Origin: Betaproteobacteria bacterium | Lineage (GTDB): Bacteria > Pseudomonadota > Gammaproteobacteria > Burkholderiales > SG8-39 | Reading direction: 5' to 3' | Length of the DNA: 64,000 nt | NCBI GenBank assembly: GCA_947479645.1 | Contig: CANKAJ010000001.1 | Location: forward strand, 139,537-203,536 | Part shown: positions 9,188-18,126 of the stretch, piece after piece | Layout of the letters: every line of letters starts with the position of its first letter | Position numbering within the stretch: the stretch's first letter is position 1 | Position numbers and translations under genes: made by a program | The notes under the pieces: generated by a model | The model's input: the letters and a program-made list of their open reading frames with translations, nothing else | The model's database searches: none | Told to the model about the DNA's origin: nothing

Positions 9188-10030
9188 ATGCCCATCCTGA
9201 AGCGCGACAACAAACCGGATCTTTACTACGAAATCGATGACTATACGGATCCCTGGAAGCAGGCACCATACATCCTGTTGCAACACGGATACGGGCGATC
9301 CACCAAGTTCTGGCATCAATGGATCCCCTATTTATCGCGGTTCTACAAAGTGGTTCGTGCCGACCTTCGGGGACTGGGTCAATCAGCAAAGAATTTTGAC
9401 CTTGAAAAAGATCTCAATCCCGAGGCTTACATGGATGATCTCGCTGCCATCCTGGATGTGATTGGCGCGGAGTCCGTGCACTATTGCGGTGAATCACTCG
9501 GCGGCATCCTCGGCATGCTCTTTGCCGCCAAATGCCCGCAACGCGTCCGATCGCTCAGCCTGATATCCACTCCGGTCTTTCTGGATACGAGTTTCCAGAC
9601 CCGCCAGAAGTTCGGCTTCGCATCATGGGAGGAGGCGCTGCGCAAGCTCGGCGCTCGGGGCTATGCGCAGGCGAAGAATGGCGGTGATCGCTTTTCGCCG
9701 GGCACCAATGAAGGACTGATGCAGTGGTTTGCCGAGGAGCAAGGCAAATCCGATGTTGAGGTACTCATCGCCATGCAAAAGATTGCGACTCGAATCAATG
9801 CGACATCTTATCTGGAGCGGATTACCGCTCCGGTGCTTTCCATATCCCCATCCAACGGGCCGATCACCACGCCCGAACAGGAAGCACTGATGCGCAAGCA
9901 TGTGCACAATTTGCAGGTAGTACATCTGCCCTCGAATACCCACAATCTGCACTGTACCCAGCCGGCGGCATGCGCGACGCATGTACTGCACTTTGTTGCC
10001 CAACAGGATGGCACAAGCTGTCGTGAATAA
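9188..10030 (+). CDS. Alpha/beta hydrolase
   Basis: A 280 aa cytoplasmic hydrolase with the oxyanion-region motif HGYG (33-36), the nucleophile elbow GESLGG (Ser103) and a C-terminal histidine in SNTHNLH. It resembles enol-lactonase and esterase members of the superfamily; the substrate cannot be deduced. The same open frame extends to 8651, but only the part from ATG 9188 (after AAGGTAA) looks like this family. The upstream part lies over a broken Bug gene in another frame. The enzyme probably served a pathway whose receptor has been lost. Confidence 0.8.
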   Translation: MPILKRDNKPDLYYEIDDYTDPWKQAPYILLQHGYGRSTKFWHQWIPYLSRFYKVVRADLRGLGQSAKNFDLEKDLNPEAYMDDLAAILDVIGAESVHYCGESLGGILGMLFAAKCPQRVRSLSLISTPVFLDTSFQTRQKFGFASWEEALRKLGARGYAQAKNGGDRFSPGTNEGLMQWFAEEQGKSDVEVLIAMQKIATRINATSYLERITAPVLSISPSNGPITTPEQEALMRKHVHNLQVVHLPSNTHNLHCTQPAACATHVLHFVAQQDGTSCRE

Positions 10031-10068
10031 CTGACGGACTTTCGCTGCCGTTCCCGTGTTCGAGCACG

Positions 10069-11046
10069 CTAATCGACTTTAATTCCCGCTTCCCGAATGA
10101 GGCTTCCCTTCTTTTCGATTTCGGCCTTTATCTGCGCCGAAAATTCCTCGGGTGACTCGCTCGACGCCAGTTCGACACCCAATTCAAGAAAATGCTCACG
10201 CAGTGCCGGAACACGAACGGCTCTGCCAATTTCCGCGTTCAACTTGACCAAGATTTCACGCGGCGTACCGGCCGGTGCGGCAAGGCCGATAAACGTAATA
10301 TCCTCGAAGCCCGGCACACCCGATTCGTCGATCGTCGGCAGCAGTGGCAGGAGCGGCGAGCGGGTACGGCTTGTCATCGCAAGTCCCCGAAGCTTGCCAG
10401 ATCTGATGAAGGACAATGACGTTCCAACCTGATCGAACATCACATCGACGACGCCGGCCATTACGTCAACAATAGCCTGGGAATTTCCCTTGTAGGGCAC
10501 GTGCAGCATTTGAATGCCGACGCTGTGACTGAAAAGCTCGGCGGCCAGATGGCCGGTCCCGCCTGTGCCCGCGGACGCATACGAAATCTTGTTGGGGCGA
10601 GATTTGGCAAGAGCTATGAGTTCCTTGACCGACTGGGCGGGAAGCGCGGGATTGACGACGAGCACTTGCGGCACGCGTGCAAAAAGCGATATCGCGGAAA
10701 AATCCTTCAACGGGTCGTAACCAGCATTGGCAATCAGCGAAGGCACGATTGCAAAGGTATTGGCGACAGGAAGCAGCGTGTAGCCATCCGGTGCCGCCTT
10801 TGCGACCAATTGGGCACCAACGATGCCACTGGCACTACTGCGATTGTCTACCAATATTTGCTGGCCGAGGCGCGCACTCAACTGGGCTGCGATACTTCGG
10901 GTAACCAGGTCGACCTGCCCCCCAGCTGCTTGCGCAACCAGAATTCGAACAGGCCGCACCGGGTATCCCGCCGAAGTTTGCCCATGAACTGATGCCATGC
11001 TGATTAAGGCGAACACTCCAAGAACAAAAACGCACGATCGTTTCAT
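10069..11046 (-). CDS. Bug-family tripartite tricarboxylate receptor
   Basis: Periplasmic binding protein of the TctC/Bug family, 325 aa, with a signal peptide (MKRSCVFVLGVFALISMA, cleavage near VHG-Q). Family blocks are present: YPVRPVRILVAQAAGG, VDNRSSASGIVG, APDGYTLL, DPLKDFSAI, SYASAGTGGTGHLAAELF and VPYKG. A Shine-Dalgarno (GAGGAG) sits about 8 bases before ATG 11046. Bug receptors typically bind carboxylates through the DGYT and VPYKG loops. It is monocistronic and convergent with the hydrolase; no TctA/TctB partner is present. Confidence 0.93.
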   Translation of the reverse strand: MKRSCVFVLGVFALISMASVHGQTSAGYPVRPVRILVAQAAGGQVDLVTRSIAAQLSARLGQQILVDNRSSASGIVGAQLVAKAAPDGYTLLPVANTFAIVPSLIANAGYDPLKDFSAISLFARVPQVLVVNPALPAQSVKELIALAKSRPNKISYASAGTGGTGHLAAELFSHSVGIQMLHVPYKGNSQAIVDVMAGVVDVMFDQVGTSLSFIRSGKLRGLAMTSRTRSPLLPLLPTIDESGVPGFEDITFIGLAAPAGTPREILVKLNAEIGRAVRVPALREHFLELGVELASSESPEEFSAQIKAEIEKKGSLIREAGIKVD

Positions 11047-11354
11047 TTATGAACTCCTCAAGACAACGGTAACTGATACGCCATTTAATCATTCTTTCGA
11101 ATGCCCAATGGCAAATACGATGATTTCGGTCATTCCGCAAAGGCCATCCCGATGTCAATCCAATAGTCTATCGGCGTCTATCGGCGTCTATCGGCGCGAT
11201 ATCTTTCAGAGGCGTCTCCCGCATCAGGACCGCATGCGCTATGATTTCATACGATTCGCGCGACCAGCGTGAAGCGCATCAATCAACATGTTCCCCCACC
11301 AAAGTACGGCGTCGCACTGCGCCACCGTAGGGGACTCCAGGAAAGGTGGTCGTC
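11047..11354. other. Intergenic region between divergent Bug and MDR genes
   Basis: No gene is visible in these 308 bases. The region must hold the promoters of the divergent Bug and MDR genes. The only notable structure is the 10 bp triplet repeat listed separately. Confidence 0.5.
11167..11196. repeat. Three perfect tandem copies of a 10 bp unit
   Basis: TCTATCGGCG is repeated three times without a mismatch (11167-11176, 11177-11186, 11187-11196). The period of about one helical turn would allow binding sites on one DNA face, but replication slippage explains it equally well. Confidence 0.9.
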
Positions 11355-12290
11355 ATGCGAGCTGTCGGATTGATGGAGTTCGGGAGCCCCGAGATGTTGC
11401 GGGTGCTCAATCTCCCGGAGACACACGCTGCGGCAGGCGAAGTCCGGATTCGCGTGCACGCCGCAACGATTAACCCGACCGACACCTACCTGCGCAAGGG
11501 AACCCGGGCAGAAGCACTGCGCAAATACCCCCCACCTCACGTGCCGGGGATGGATGTCGCCGGTGTCATCGACGAGATCGGCATCGGTACCACGACCGAC
11601 CTCGCCATCGGTGATGCAGTGATGGCGATGGTCGTCAACATCGGCAGCCATGGCGGATACCGGGAAAGCATCGTGCTTGCCGCAGATTCAGTCGTCCGCA
11701 TTCCTGCAGGCGCAACGCTGATTGAAGCCGCCACGCTGCCGATGAATGGGCTCACGGCCAGACAGTCACTGGATCAGCTTGCGCTGCGCCCCGGTCAGAC
11801 GCTTGCGGTCACGGGTGCGGCAGGGTGCTACGGCGGTTACGTTGTGCAACTTGCCAAGGCCGACGGACTTCACGTCATTGCCGATGCATCAAGTGCCGAT
11901 ACTGCACTGGTTCGATCTTTCGGCACGGATATCATCGTCCCTCGCGGTGACGACATCGCCGCACAAATCCGGAAAGTCGCGCCAGATGGGGTGGATGGCA
12001 TTGCCGACGGTTCATTCCAAAGCGGCCTCACCATCGGCGCAGTTCGAGACGGCGGCAGCTTTGTTTCGGTACGTGGCTGGGGTGGCGATGAGCGTGGCAT
12101 CACCTTCCACAAGACATCAGTGCGCACCTACGACCACCGCGCTGACTTGCTCGCTCAATTGCGCCAACAAGTCGAAGCCGGCATCATCACGCTGCGCGTC
12201 GCGGCGACATTTCCGCCAGAACAAGCGACTGAAGCCCATCGACGACTCGAAGCCAAGGGCACCCGCGGGCGCCTGGTGATCGTTTTCTAA
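11355..12290 (+). CDS. Zinc-independent MDR oxidoreductase (quinone oxidoreductase-like)
   Basis: A 311 aa medium-chain reductase. The GroES-like N-terminal half contains NPTDTYLRKG and VPGMDVAGVI. The Rossmann half has the NAD(P)-binding motif VTGAAGCYGGYVVQLAK. The catalytic and structural zinc ligands of alcohol dehydrogenases are absent, as in quinone oxidoreductases. Start ATG 11355 follows AGGTGG; a GTG nine bases upstream is less likely. Substrate unknown. It is convergent with the MmgE/PrpD gene. Confidence 0.88.
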   Translation: MRAVGLMEFGSPEMLRVLNLPETHAAAGEVRIRVHAATINPTDTYLRKGTRAEALRKYPPPHVPGMDVAGVIDEIGIGTTTDLAIGDAVMAMVVNIGSHGGYRESIVLAADSVVRIPAGATLIEAATLPMNGLTARQSLDQLALRPGQTLAVTGAAGCYGGYVVQLAKADGLHVIADASSADTALVRSFGTDIIVPRGDDIAAQIRKVAPDGVDGIADGSFQSGLTIGAVRDGGSFVSVRGWGGDERGITFHKTSVRTYDHRADLLAQLRQQVEAGIITLRVAATFPPEQATEAHRRLEAKGTRGRLVIVF

Positions 12291-12372
12291 CATGCCGCCC
12301 GCGATCGTTATGGCCAAACCCACGGTTTTTCTCCCATTGATGGGATCTGTAAATGACGCCAAAGTAACTATT

Positions 12373-13761
12373 TCATGGCACGAGTAATTCGACAAACTCA
12401 CGAACGTCCTTGATCTCTTCAAAATTTTGAATCGCACCAATTATTTTCTCCGCCCTTTGCGCATCCACCACATGCGAAGCAGTCTGTGCGCATCGCCTGA
12501 ACTTTCCCATCAACGCCTCGTTGCTCATCGGCGCTTCGGGCGATCCAATGGGATGGTTCTTTCTCGAATTGAAAACTGTGCCGTCCTTCATTCGAATCCG
12601 GACAATCGCCGGTGATACCTGCCTCCCGAAGTCGCGCTCAAGTTCAGCGTCAAGTGAGCAGCGCACTTTGCCGGCCAGTTCCAGGACTTTCGCATCGTGC
12701 AATTGCTCGTCCGAAAAATTCTCGACAAAGACTTCCTTGTTGATTAATGCGGAACTGACACAGAACGGGATGCTGAACTGCGCATCAACCACATTGCGGG
12801 GTTTTGACTTGATCTCAAAAGGCTCGCAAACATTCCTGAATGCCTCGCTATTTGCACCTACGCTGATTTCAACAATCTGATCCGGATCTATCGGCGTCTT
12901 TGACAATATGTCCAGCACCGCATCGATAGCAGTATGCGTATGCCTACAGGACGGATAGGGCTTGAAACTCAGGTTCTCGACTTCGAATCGGGTGCCAAGT
13001 TCAGCGAGCAGGACGTCACGGTCAAACTGGCCTTTGAGGTAGATGGTGTAAAGTCCGGCGCCGCCCTCAAAGACATTCTTTGCCCCTGTCACTCCGCTCC
13101 TTGCAAGTAATGCAGCCAATACCCCGGCTCGCGCGCCGAATCCTGGCTGCATGCGTTTGACGATTGCGCCATCGGGCATGCATTGGGTATTGCCGGCCGC
13201 CTGTGCATAGGCGATCCCCATGGCATGCACGGTTTGATCGAGATCGAGCTTCAGTACCTTGCTGGTCGCAGTGGTCGCCCCAAAATACGCATACAGTGCC
13301 GTATACATCCAGCCACTTGCATTGGGGGGTATTGTTGTCGCGAGACCCATACGACAGATGCTGTCGATGCCGACGGTAATGGCCGAGAGGAACTCCCTGC
13401 CGCTGACTCCACCCACGTCTTCTGCAAGTGAAAGCGCTGACGGAATGACCGAAGCACCTGCATGCAGGCATGCCCGGTCGTGCGTGTCATCAAAATCAAG
13501 GGCATGTGACATGACTGAGTTGATCAGTGCCGACTCCGGTGCCGGCAACCTTTCCCTTCGCGTCCACACACTCGTTCTTGGCGCCGCATAAGCATGACAT
13601 ATCACTTCGCGCAGTTGCGGCACACCCTCGGCGTCGGCACCGGCAAATGCCGCTCCCATAAGGTCAAGCAGAACCCGCTTCGATGCGCTGATCGCCGACG
13701 AAGGCAAGTGCTCGTACTGCAAATCAATCGTACCCGCGGCCAGACTACGCACTGCATCCAT
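12373..13761 (-). CDS. MmgE/PrpD family protein
   Basis: A 462 aa member of the family that includes 2-methylcitrate dehydratase (PrpD), cis-aconitate decarboxylase and iminodisuccinate epimerase. Typical blocks are VLLDLMGAAFAGADAEG, NSVMSHALDFDDTH, HAGASVIPSALSLAE and the later FKPYPSCRHTHTAIDA. None of prpBC or acnD is nearby, so methylcitrate metabolism is not supported. It is the third gene of a minus-strand run behind two Bug receptors (63 bp gap), which suggests dehydration or isomerisation of an imported di- or tricarboxylate. Confidence 0.9.
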   Translation of the reverse strand: MDAVRSLAAGTIDLQYEHLPSSAISASKRVLLDLMGAAFAGADAEGVPQLREVICHAYAAPRTSVWTRRERLPAPESALINSVMSHALDFDDTHDRACLHAGASVIPSALSLAEDVGGVSGREFLSAITVGIDSICRMGLATTIPPNASGWMYTALYAYFGATTATSKVLKLDLDQTVHAMGIAYAQAAGNTQCMPDGAIVKRMQPGFGARAGVLAALLARSGVTGAKNVFEGGAGLYTIYLKGQFDRDVLLAELGTRFEVENLSFKPYPSCRHTHTAIDAVLDILSKTPIDPDQIVEISVGANSEAFRNVCEPFEIKSKPRNVVDAQFSIPFCVSSALINKEVFVENFSDEQLHDAKVLELAGKVRCSLDAELERDFGRQVSPAIVRIRMKDGTVFNSRKNHPIGSPEAPMSNEALMGKFRRCAQTASHVVDAQRAEKIIGAIQNFEEIKDVREFVELLVP

Positions 13762-13824
13762 GACTTATTCGCTCCCAGTATCTTGAAACGAGGCATTCTA
13801 GGCCTCCTGAATTCAACTCACCGA

Positions 13825-14793
13825 CTACTCAAGCTTGATCCCTCGCTGTTTAATCACCCTTGACCACATTGCGACCTCGTCACGAATCAGCCGCGAAAAC
13901 TCTTCAGGCGTCCCTGTTACAACATCAGCGCCACCCTTGGCAAAATGATCAATGACATCCGGACTTTTCATCACGACGGTAATGGCTTGATTCAAGCGAT
14001 TGATATTCTCCAATGGCGTACCTACAGGGGCCAGCAGGCCATACCACGAACTGATGGTCGCACCCGGCAGGCCTTCTTCGCCTACGGTGGGCACGTCGAC
14101 CAGAACCGCTGAGCGCTTCTGGCCCATCACAACGATGGGGCGAGCTTTACCATTCCTGATCTGGGAAATGACCGTGGGAATACCCTGAAAATTCATCTCC
14201 AACCGACCTCCCAGCAAATCCGATAACGCTTCTTCATTGCCACGGTAGGGAACATCGACCATGTCGATTCCCGCCACCACGCTCAGGAGTTGTCCCGCCA
14301 TGTGCTGAGTCGATCCAATTCCTGCATGCCCATATCGAATCCGGCCTGGCTGCGCCTTTGCGTATACGACAAGTTCTCTCAAGTTTTTGGCAGGCACGGC
14401 TGGATTGAGAACGAGCACCGAAGTACTGGTGGCAACCTGCGTAATTGACGAAAAGTCTCTCACGGGATCCCACGACAAACGAGGATTCAGACTGGGGATG
14501 ATCGTCAAGCCAGCGGCAGACAGCATGATTGTGTATCCGTCTTTCGCGGATCTTGCGGCTGCCTCTATGCCCACAGCCCCTCCCGCGCCTGCGCGGTTTT
14601 CAACAAGGACCTGCTGACCCAGAGGTTCAAGCAATTTCGCCGCAATGACACGACTCATGATGTCGATGGTGCTGCCAGCCGTGAATGGCGCAATGATACG
14701 CACTGGCTTGCTCGGGTATGACTGGGCATGCACTGCTCCAACCGCTGTCAGCAGTAAGACGTAGATCCAATGTCTAAGATATATGATGCGCAT
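13825..14793 (-). CDS. Bug-family receptor
   Basis: A 322 aa periplasmic receptor. The signal peptide ends near AVHAQ, followed by YPSKPVRIIAPFTAGS, AKDGYTIML, DPVRDFSSI, RYGHAGIGSTQHMAGQL and VPYRGNEEAL. The DGYT loop is preceded by K rather than P, a small departure. It lies 25 bp after another Bug gene and 63 bp before MmgE/PrpD, so the three probably form one transcript. Confidence 0.93.
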   Translation of the reverse strand: MRIIYLRHWIYVLLLTAVGAVHAQSYPSKPVRIIAPFTAGSTIDIMSRVIAAKLLEPLGQQVLVENRAGAGGAVGIEAAARSAKDGYTIMLSAAGLTIIPSLNPRLSWDPVRDFSSITQVATSTSVLVLNPAVPAKNLRELVVYAKAQPGRIRYGHAGIGSTQHMAGQLLSVVAGIDMVDVPYRGNEEALSDLLGGRLEMNFQGIPTVISQIRNGKARPIVVMGQKRSAVLVDVPTVGEEGLPGATISSWYGLLAPVGTPLENINRLNQAITVVMKSPDVIDHFAKGGADVVTGTPEEFSRLIRDEVAMWSRVIKQRGIKLE

Positions 14794-14818
14794 ACTCCAC
14801 CTGTCTTTAGAACCAAAT

Positions 14819-15781
14819 TTACGAATTGTTGAGACCGATGTCTTTGATCACTTTTCGCCATAGTTCCTGCTCTTTTATCAGGAATTGCCTGAATGCTTCA
14901 GGGGAACTACCGACCACTTCCTCGCCGCCTTCCAGCAATTTGCTTGCATCAGATGAGTTCATGACTTGCACGATTTCCGAGTAGAGTTTCTGGATCACGA
15001 CATCGGAGGTCCCTTTCGGAGCAAGAAAACCCTTCCATGATCCATTCTCCAGCCCCGGAATGCCCTGTTCGGCAAACGTTGGCAAGTCAGGCAAAAGCTT
15101 GTTTCTCTTGCTCCCTGTTATTGCCAACGCCTTGATCTGGCCCGTCTTGATGCTCTGTGTCGCCAGGGCCATCCCCAGAGAGGTAACGTCAATACGCCCC
15201 GAGAGAAGATCAGTCATCGCAGGGGATTGCCCCTTGTAGGGCACATGCACGATATCAATCTTCGCCCCCGATTTGAATAACTCGATATTCAGGTGATTGC
15301 CGGAACCGACACCGTTTGAGGCATAGCTGAGCTTTCCAGGCGTTGATCTGGCCAGGTCAATCAGTTCCTTCAGTGACTGCGCCGGCACCTTTGCATTCGC
15401 AACCAGTATTGTTTCCTGGCTGTCAGTTTGAGTAATGGGCGCAAGTTCCCCAAGCATGTCGTAGGTGGAATTCGTAGCGAGGAGGAGTTTGGAAAGCAGG
15501 CTGCTTTTGCTCATGAAGAGGATGACAGAACCGTCCGGGGCACTGCGCGCAACATAGGTTGGTGCAAGACTTCCACCAGCACCTGCGCGATTCTCGACCA
15601 GCACCGGTTGGCCCAGCTTTTCAGTCAGTCTTTTTGCCACCAGCCTGGCGGTAATATCAACCGGCCCGCCCGGTTCCATCGGAATTGCCATCCGTATGGG
15701 CTTGTGCGGATAGCCGTCAATCGAAGCGGCATGCGCGGTATTTGCAAACAACAAGATGAAGACAATCAAATGAATCTTCAT
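14819..15781 (-). CDS. Bug-family receptor
   Basis: A 320 aa receptor starting MKIHLIVFILLFANTAHA (signal peptide), then YPHKPIRMAIPMEPGG, SAPDGSVILF, SYASNGVGSGNHLNIELF and VPYKGQSPAMTDLL. I chose ATG 15781, 7 bases after AAAGGGA; an upstream ATG at 15829 would add a non-signal stretch. In this copy DGYT is DGSV, so the ligand-contact loop differs from its siblings. First gene of the Bug-Bug-MmgE run. Confidence 0.92.
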   Translation of the reverse strand: MKIHLIVFILLFANTAHAASIDGYPHKPIRMAIPMEPGGPVDITARLVAKRLTEKLGQPVLVENRAGAGGSLAPTYVARSAPDGSVILFMSKSSLLSKLLLATNSTYDMLGELAPITQTDSQETILVANAKVPAQSLKELIDLARSTPGKLSYASNGVGSGNHLNIELFKSGAKIDIVHVPYKGQSPAMTDLLSGRIDVTSLGMALATQSIKTGQIKALAITGSKRNKLLPDLPTFAEQGIPGLENGSWKGFLAPKGTSDVVIQKLYSEIVQVMNSSDASKLLEGGEEVVGSSPEAFRQFLIKEQELWRKVIKDIGLNNS

Positions 15782-16054
15782 AGCCATTCCCTTTCGCTGT
15801 CTCAACCGCCAATTCGCTTCATCAAACATTGTGCCACTGCATGCCGCGTGTCAAACGTCGATTGTGTGCCACCTTGATCCTGAGATTCAAATGCCCGTTG
15901 TCAGGAAGGACAGAATCACAAACACGGATTCGACAATGATCAATATTGACACAGTCGCCACCGCTGCCTATATTGCGGCAATCAGTAGCTTCACGGAGCA
16001 GGATTAGACCCTCAACCAGTACAGGCGATGTCATCGCCTGGCGCAGGAGGTTCA

Positions 16055-16430
16055 ATGGTTCGACTCTTTTTCCGCCTCATCGCATGCAGAATTGTGGGCG
16101 CCGGCGTCTTCGCCCTCGTCGCTTCGTTCCACAACTACGCCATGGCACAGTCTTATCCGATCAAGCCGATCCGCTTCGTCGTTCCCAATTCTCAGGGCGG
16201 CAATGCCGACATCCTCACGCGCGTCGTCGCTGATGCGATGGCAAAAGGGCTGGGCCAGTCCATGCTGATTGACAATCGGCCCGGCGGCAGCAGCAGTATC
16301 GGCACCGCCGCAGTGGCAAAAGCGCTGCCGGACGGATATACCATTCTCATGATTGCCTCGACGTTTGCGATTATCACGAACCTGTTTCCCGACCTCCCCT
16401 ACGATGCCTTGCGCGACTTTGCCCCAGTCA
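16055..16430 (+). pseudogene. Bug receptor truncated after about 125 residues
   Basis: It starts with a good Shine-Dalgarno (AGGAGG) and ATG 16055. A signal peptide ends near AMAQ, followed by YPIKPIRFVVPNSQGGNAD, LPDGYTILMI and LPYDALRDFAPV. At about 16429 the Bug similarity stops abruptly. The frame then reads unrelated residues to a stop at 16486, while another frame there encodes a rubredoxin tail. Lobe 2 of the receptor is missing, so it cannot work as a receptor. Confidence 0.88.
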
Positions 16431-16502
16431 GATGTACCGGAAGACTTCGGGTGTCCGGACTGCGACGCCAAAAAGTCGGATTTTGAGATGATCGAGATTT
16501 AA
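16431..16502 (+). pseudogene. C-terminal fragment of a rubredoxin gene
   Basis: The frame beginning at 16431 reads DVPEDFGCPDCDAKKSDFEM and ends IEI-stop. This is the second half of a rubredoxin, with the CPDC iron-ligand knuckle and the acidic tail. The first CxxC half is absent, replaced by the truncated Bug gene directly upstream. It shows that a deletion or recombination joined the two genes. Confidence 0.8.
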
Positions 16503-16570
16503 TCCCTAGATGTCTTCTGCATAAAACGAATTGGCCATTACCGCGACGGCGGCGTACAGTAAAATAGGCC

Positions 16571-16738
16571 ATGCTTATTCAACGCCTATTGAAAATGTTT
16601 CAAGGTCGCCCGACGCCGCCTCCGCTTTCGGATTTGCAGCAGATGAAGGTGGCGCTCAAGCCTGAGAAAGAGCGCCCCGCTCCCAAATACACCCCTACTG
16701 TCGTCCAGATACAGAAGCGCCCCTCCTCCGCAAGATAG
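16571..16738 (+). CDS. Possible small protein, 55 aa
   Basis: Reads from MLIQRLLKMFQGRP to VVQIQKRPSSAR. It is proline- and lysine-rich with an amphipathic start. A -10-like TAAAAT lies just upstream, but there is no good Shine-Dalgarno. An open minus-strand frame crosses the same bases, so coding is uncertain. The rest of 16503-16835 shows nothing I can assign. Confidence 0.22.
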   Translation: MLIQRLLKMFQGRPTPPPLSDLQQMKVALKPEKERPAPKYTPTVVQIQKRPSSAR

Positions 16739-16835
16739 CGCATCTCGCCCTGATACCACGTCCGCGCAACGCCCCCGGAAACGCGCGCGACTGCCAGACT
16801 CCGGGTCTCGGCATCGCGCGCCGGGTTGGCCCCCT

Positions 16836-17861
16836 TCAGGTCGCAATCCGATAGATTCTTTCGGCCGTGCCATGAAACATGGCGGCACGTTCGCTGGCAG
16901 AAAAATTCTTCGAAAACCGCTTGAACGCGTTGTACATCACATTGTAGGAAAACGACACCTTATCCACCGGGAAGTTGCTCTCGAACATGCAGCGCGCCGG
17001 TGTGAATTGTTCAATGCAGTGGCTCAGTATCGGTGCCATGGACGTTGCAAGCTCTTCCGACCCGATCGGCTTTTCGCGGGTGTGCCAATCGAAACCGGTG
17101 CGGATCATGCCGATACCACCGAGCTTGACGACCACGTTCGGACAGGCAGCTACGTCAGCAATGCCCTTTCGCCAGTTGGCCATGACCTCGCCATCGCGAT
17201 TGGCGTAGGGACCGGTTCGCAACAACCCGCCAACGTGGTTCAGCACAATGCTCAGCTCGGGAACAGCCTTGGCAAACGCAGCCAATTCGGGCAATTGCGG
17301 GTGGTAAAGCCATGCCTCCAGAGAAAACCCCTTGCGTGCAAGCACTCTCGCGCCAGCCCGAAACGGATCACTGCCCAGTTGCCCCTGCATATTGTGCGCA
17401 GCGGTGTTTTCCACTTCGGGATGCGGGTCCCAGGTCACTGAATGGCGGATGCCACGAAAACGATTGGGACTGGCTGCCTGCAGTGCATCCAGCACCGGGG
17501 CGACCCGCTCTCCAAGATTCAGGTTGGCGTGCCCGATAATGGCTGCGGCAGCCCTGGCCGGACCGTACAGTCCGCTGGCGCTGGCCGCCGCCATGCCCTG
17601 GACAAATTCGACTTCGCCAACGGGACGCAATTCTTCCGGCCCATCCACGCGGTACATCGAGCGGCACTCAATAAAGACCGTGGAGCGGACATTGTGACCA
17701 CCATAGATATCTGCCCCCAGTTCTTCCAGCAGATAACGTTGATAGGGAATGCGCGCGGTGCGGCGATCCCAGAAATGGTGGTGCGGATCGCATATGGGCA
17801 ACTCCGGTTCCAGAATGGGTTCCGAAGTCAAAGCGTGCCAATCATTGCCTCCAAACGGCAT
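16836..17861 (-). CDS. Amidohydrolase-2 family TIM-barrel hydrolase (lactonase-like)
   Basis: A 341 aa amidohydrolase with the metal-binding HxH in CDPHHHFWDRR near the N-terminus and the C-terminal FESNFPVDKVS segment, whose Asp probably binds metal. The pattern is that of COG3618, which includes 2-pyrone-4,6-dicarboxylate and sugar lactonases. Start ATG 17861 has an ideal Shine-Dalgarno (AAGGAGG, 8 bases away); the frame extends upstream without support. It is divergent from the Bug gene at 18127, a common receptor/enzyme pairing. Substrate unknown. Confidence 0.88.
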   Translation of the reverse strand: MPFGGNDWHALTSEPILEPELPICDPHHHFWDRRTARIPYQRYLLEELGADIYGGHNVRSTVFIECRSMYRVDGPEELRPVGEVEFVQGMAAASASGLYGPARAAAAIIGHANLNLGERVAPVLDALQAASPNRFRGIRHSVTWDPHPEVENTAAHNMQGQLGSDPFRAGARVLARKGFSLEAWLYHPQLPELAAFAKAVPELSIVLNHVGGLLRTGPYANRDGEVMANWRKGIADVAACPNVVVKLGGIGMIRTGFDWHTREKPIGSEELATSMAPILSHCIEQFTPARCMFESNFPVDKVSFSYNVMYNAFKRFSKNFSASERAAMFHGTAERIYRIAT

Positions 17862-17937
17862 AGTAGTTCCTCCTTGACAGGTTGTGGCGGGTCTATACAA
17901 CCATCGCCGCCGGGGTTTCCCTTGATTGGGATATGTT

Positions 17938-17964
17938 GGATACTGCCCCCAGTCAGGGGTATCC
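17938..17964. promoter_or_regulatory. Imperfect dyad in the divergent amidohydrolase/Bug promoter region
   Basis: GGATAC-TG-CCCC...GGGG-TATCC forms an inverted repeat with a two-base bulge. It lies in the 265 bp gap between the divergent starts at 17861 and 18127. It could be an operator for a catabolic regulator, but no regulator gene is adjacent. Confidence 0.25.
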
Positions 17965-18126
17965 GTAGTGGCTGCCACTGACTATGCCCTTCAGAGTACG
18001 CAGGTCTCGCTGTGCCGTCAACGCAGAATCCAGGATTCAGCCGCGATTAGTCTTCTTCAGCGGCTACAGTTTCAGGCCGCTTGTGAGTCCCGTCACAGCA
18101 CATTAATTAACGTCAGGGAGAGGGAT

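Noticed and set aside
11167-11196. CRISPR-like array
   Set aside because: Units are only 10 bp with no spacers, so it is a short tandem repeat.
12373-13761. 2-methylcitrate dehydratase of propionate metabolism
   Set aside because: The family matches, but prpB, prpC and acnD are absent; the neighbours are Bug receptors, so the specific role is not supported.
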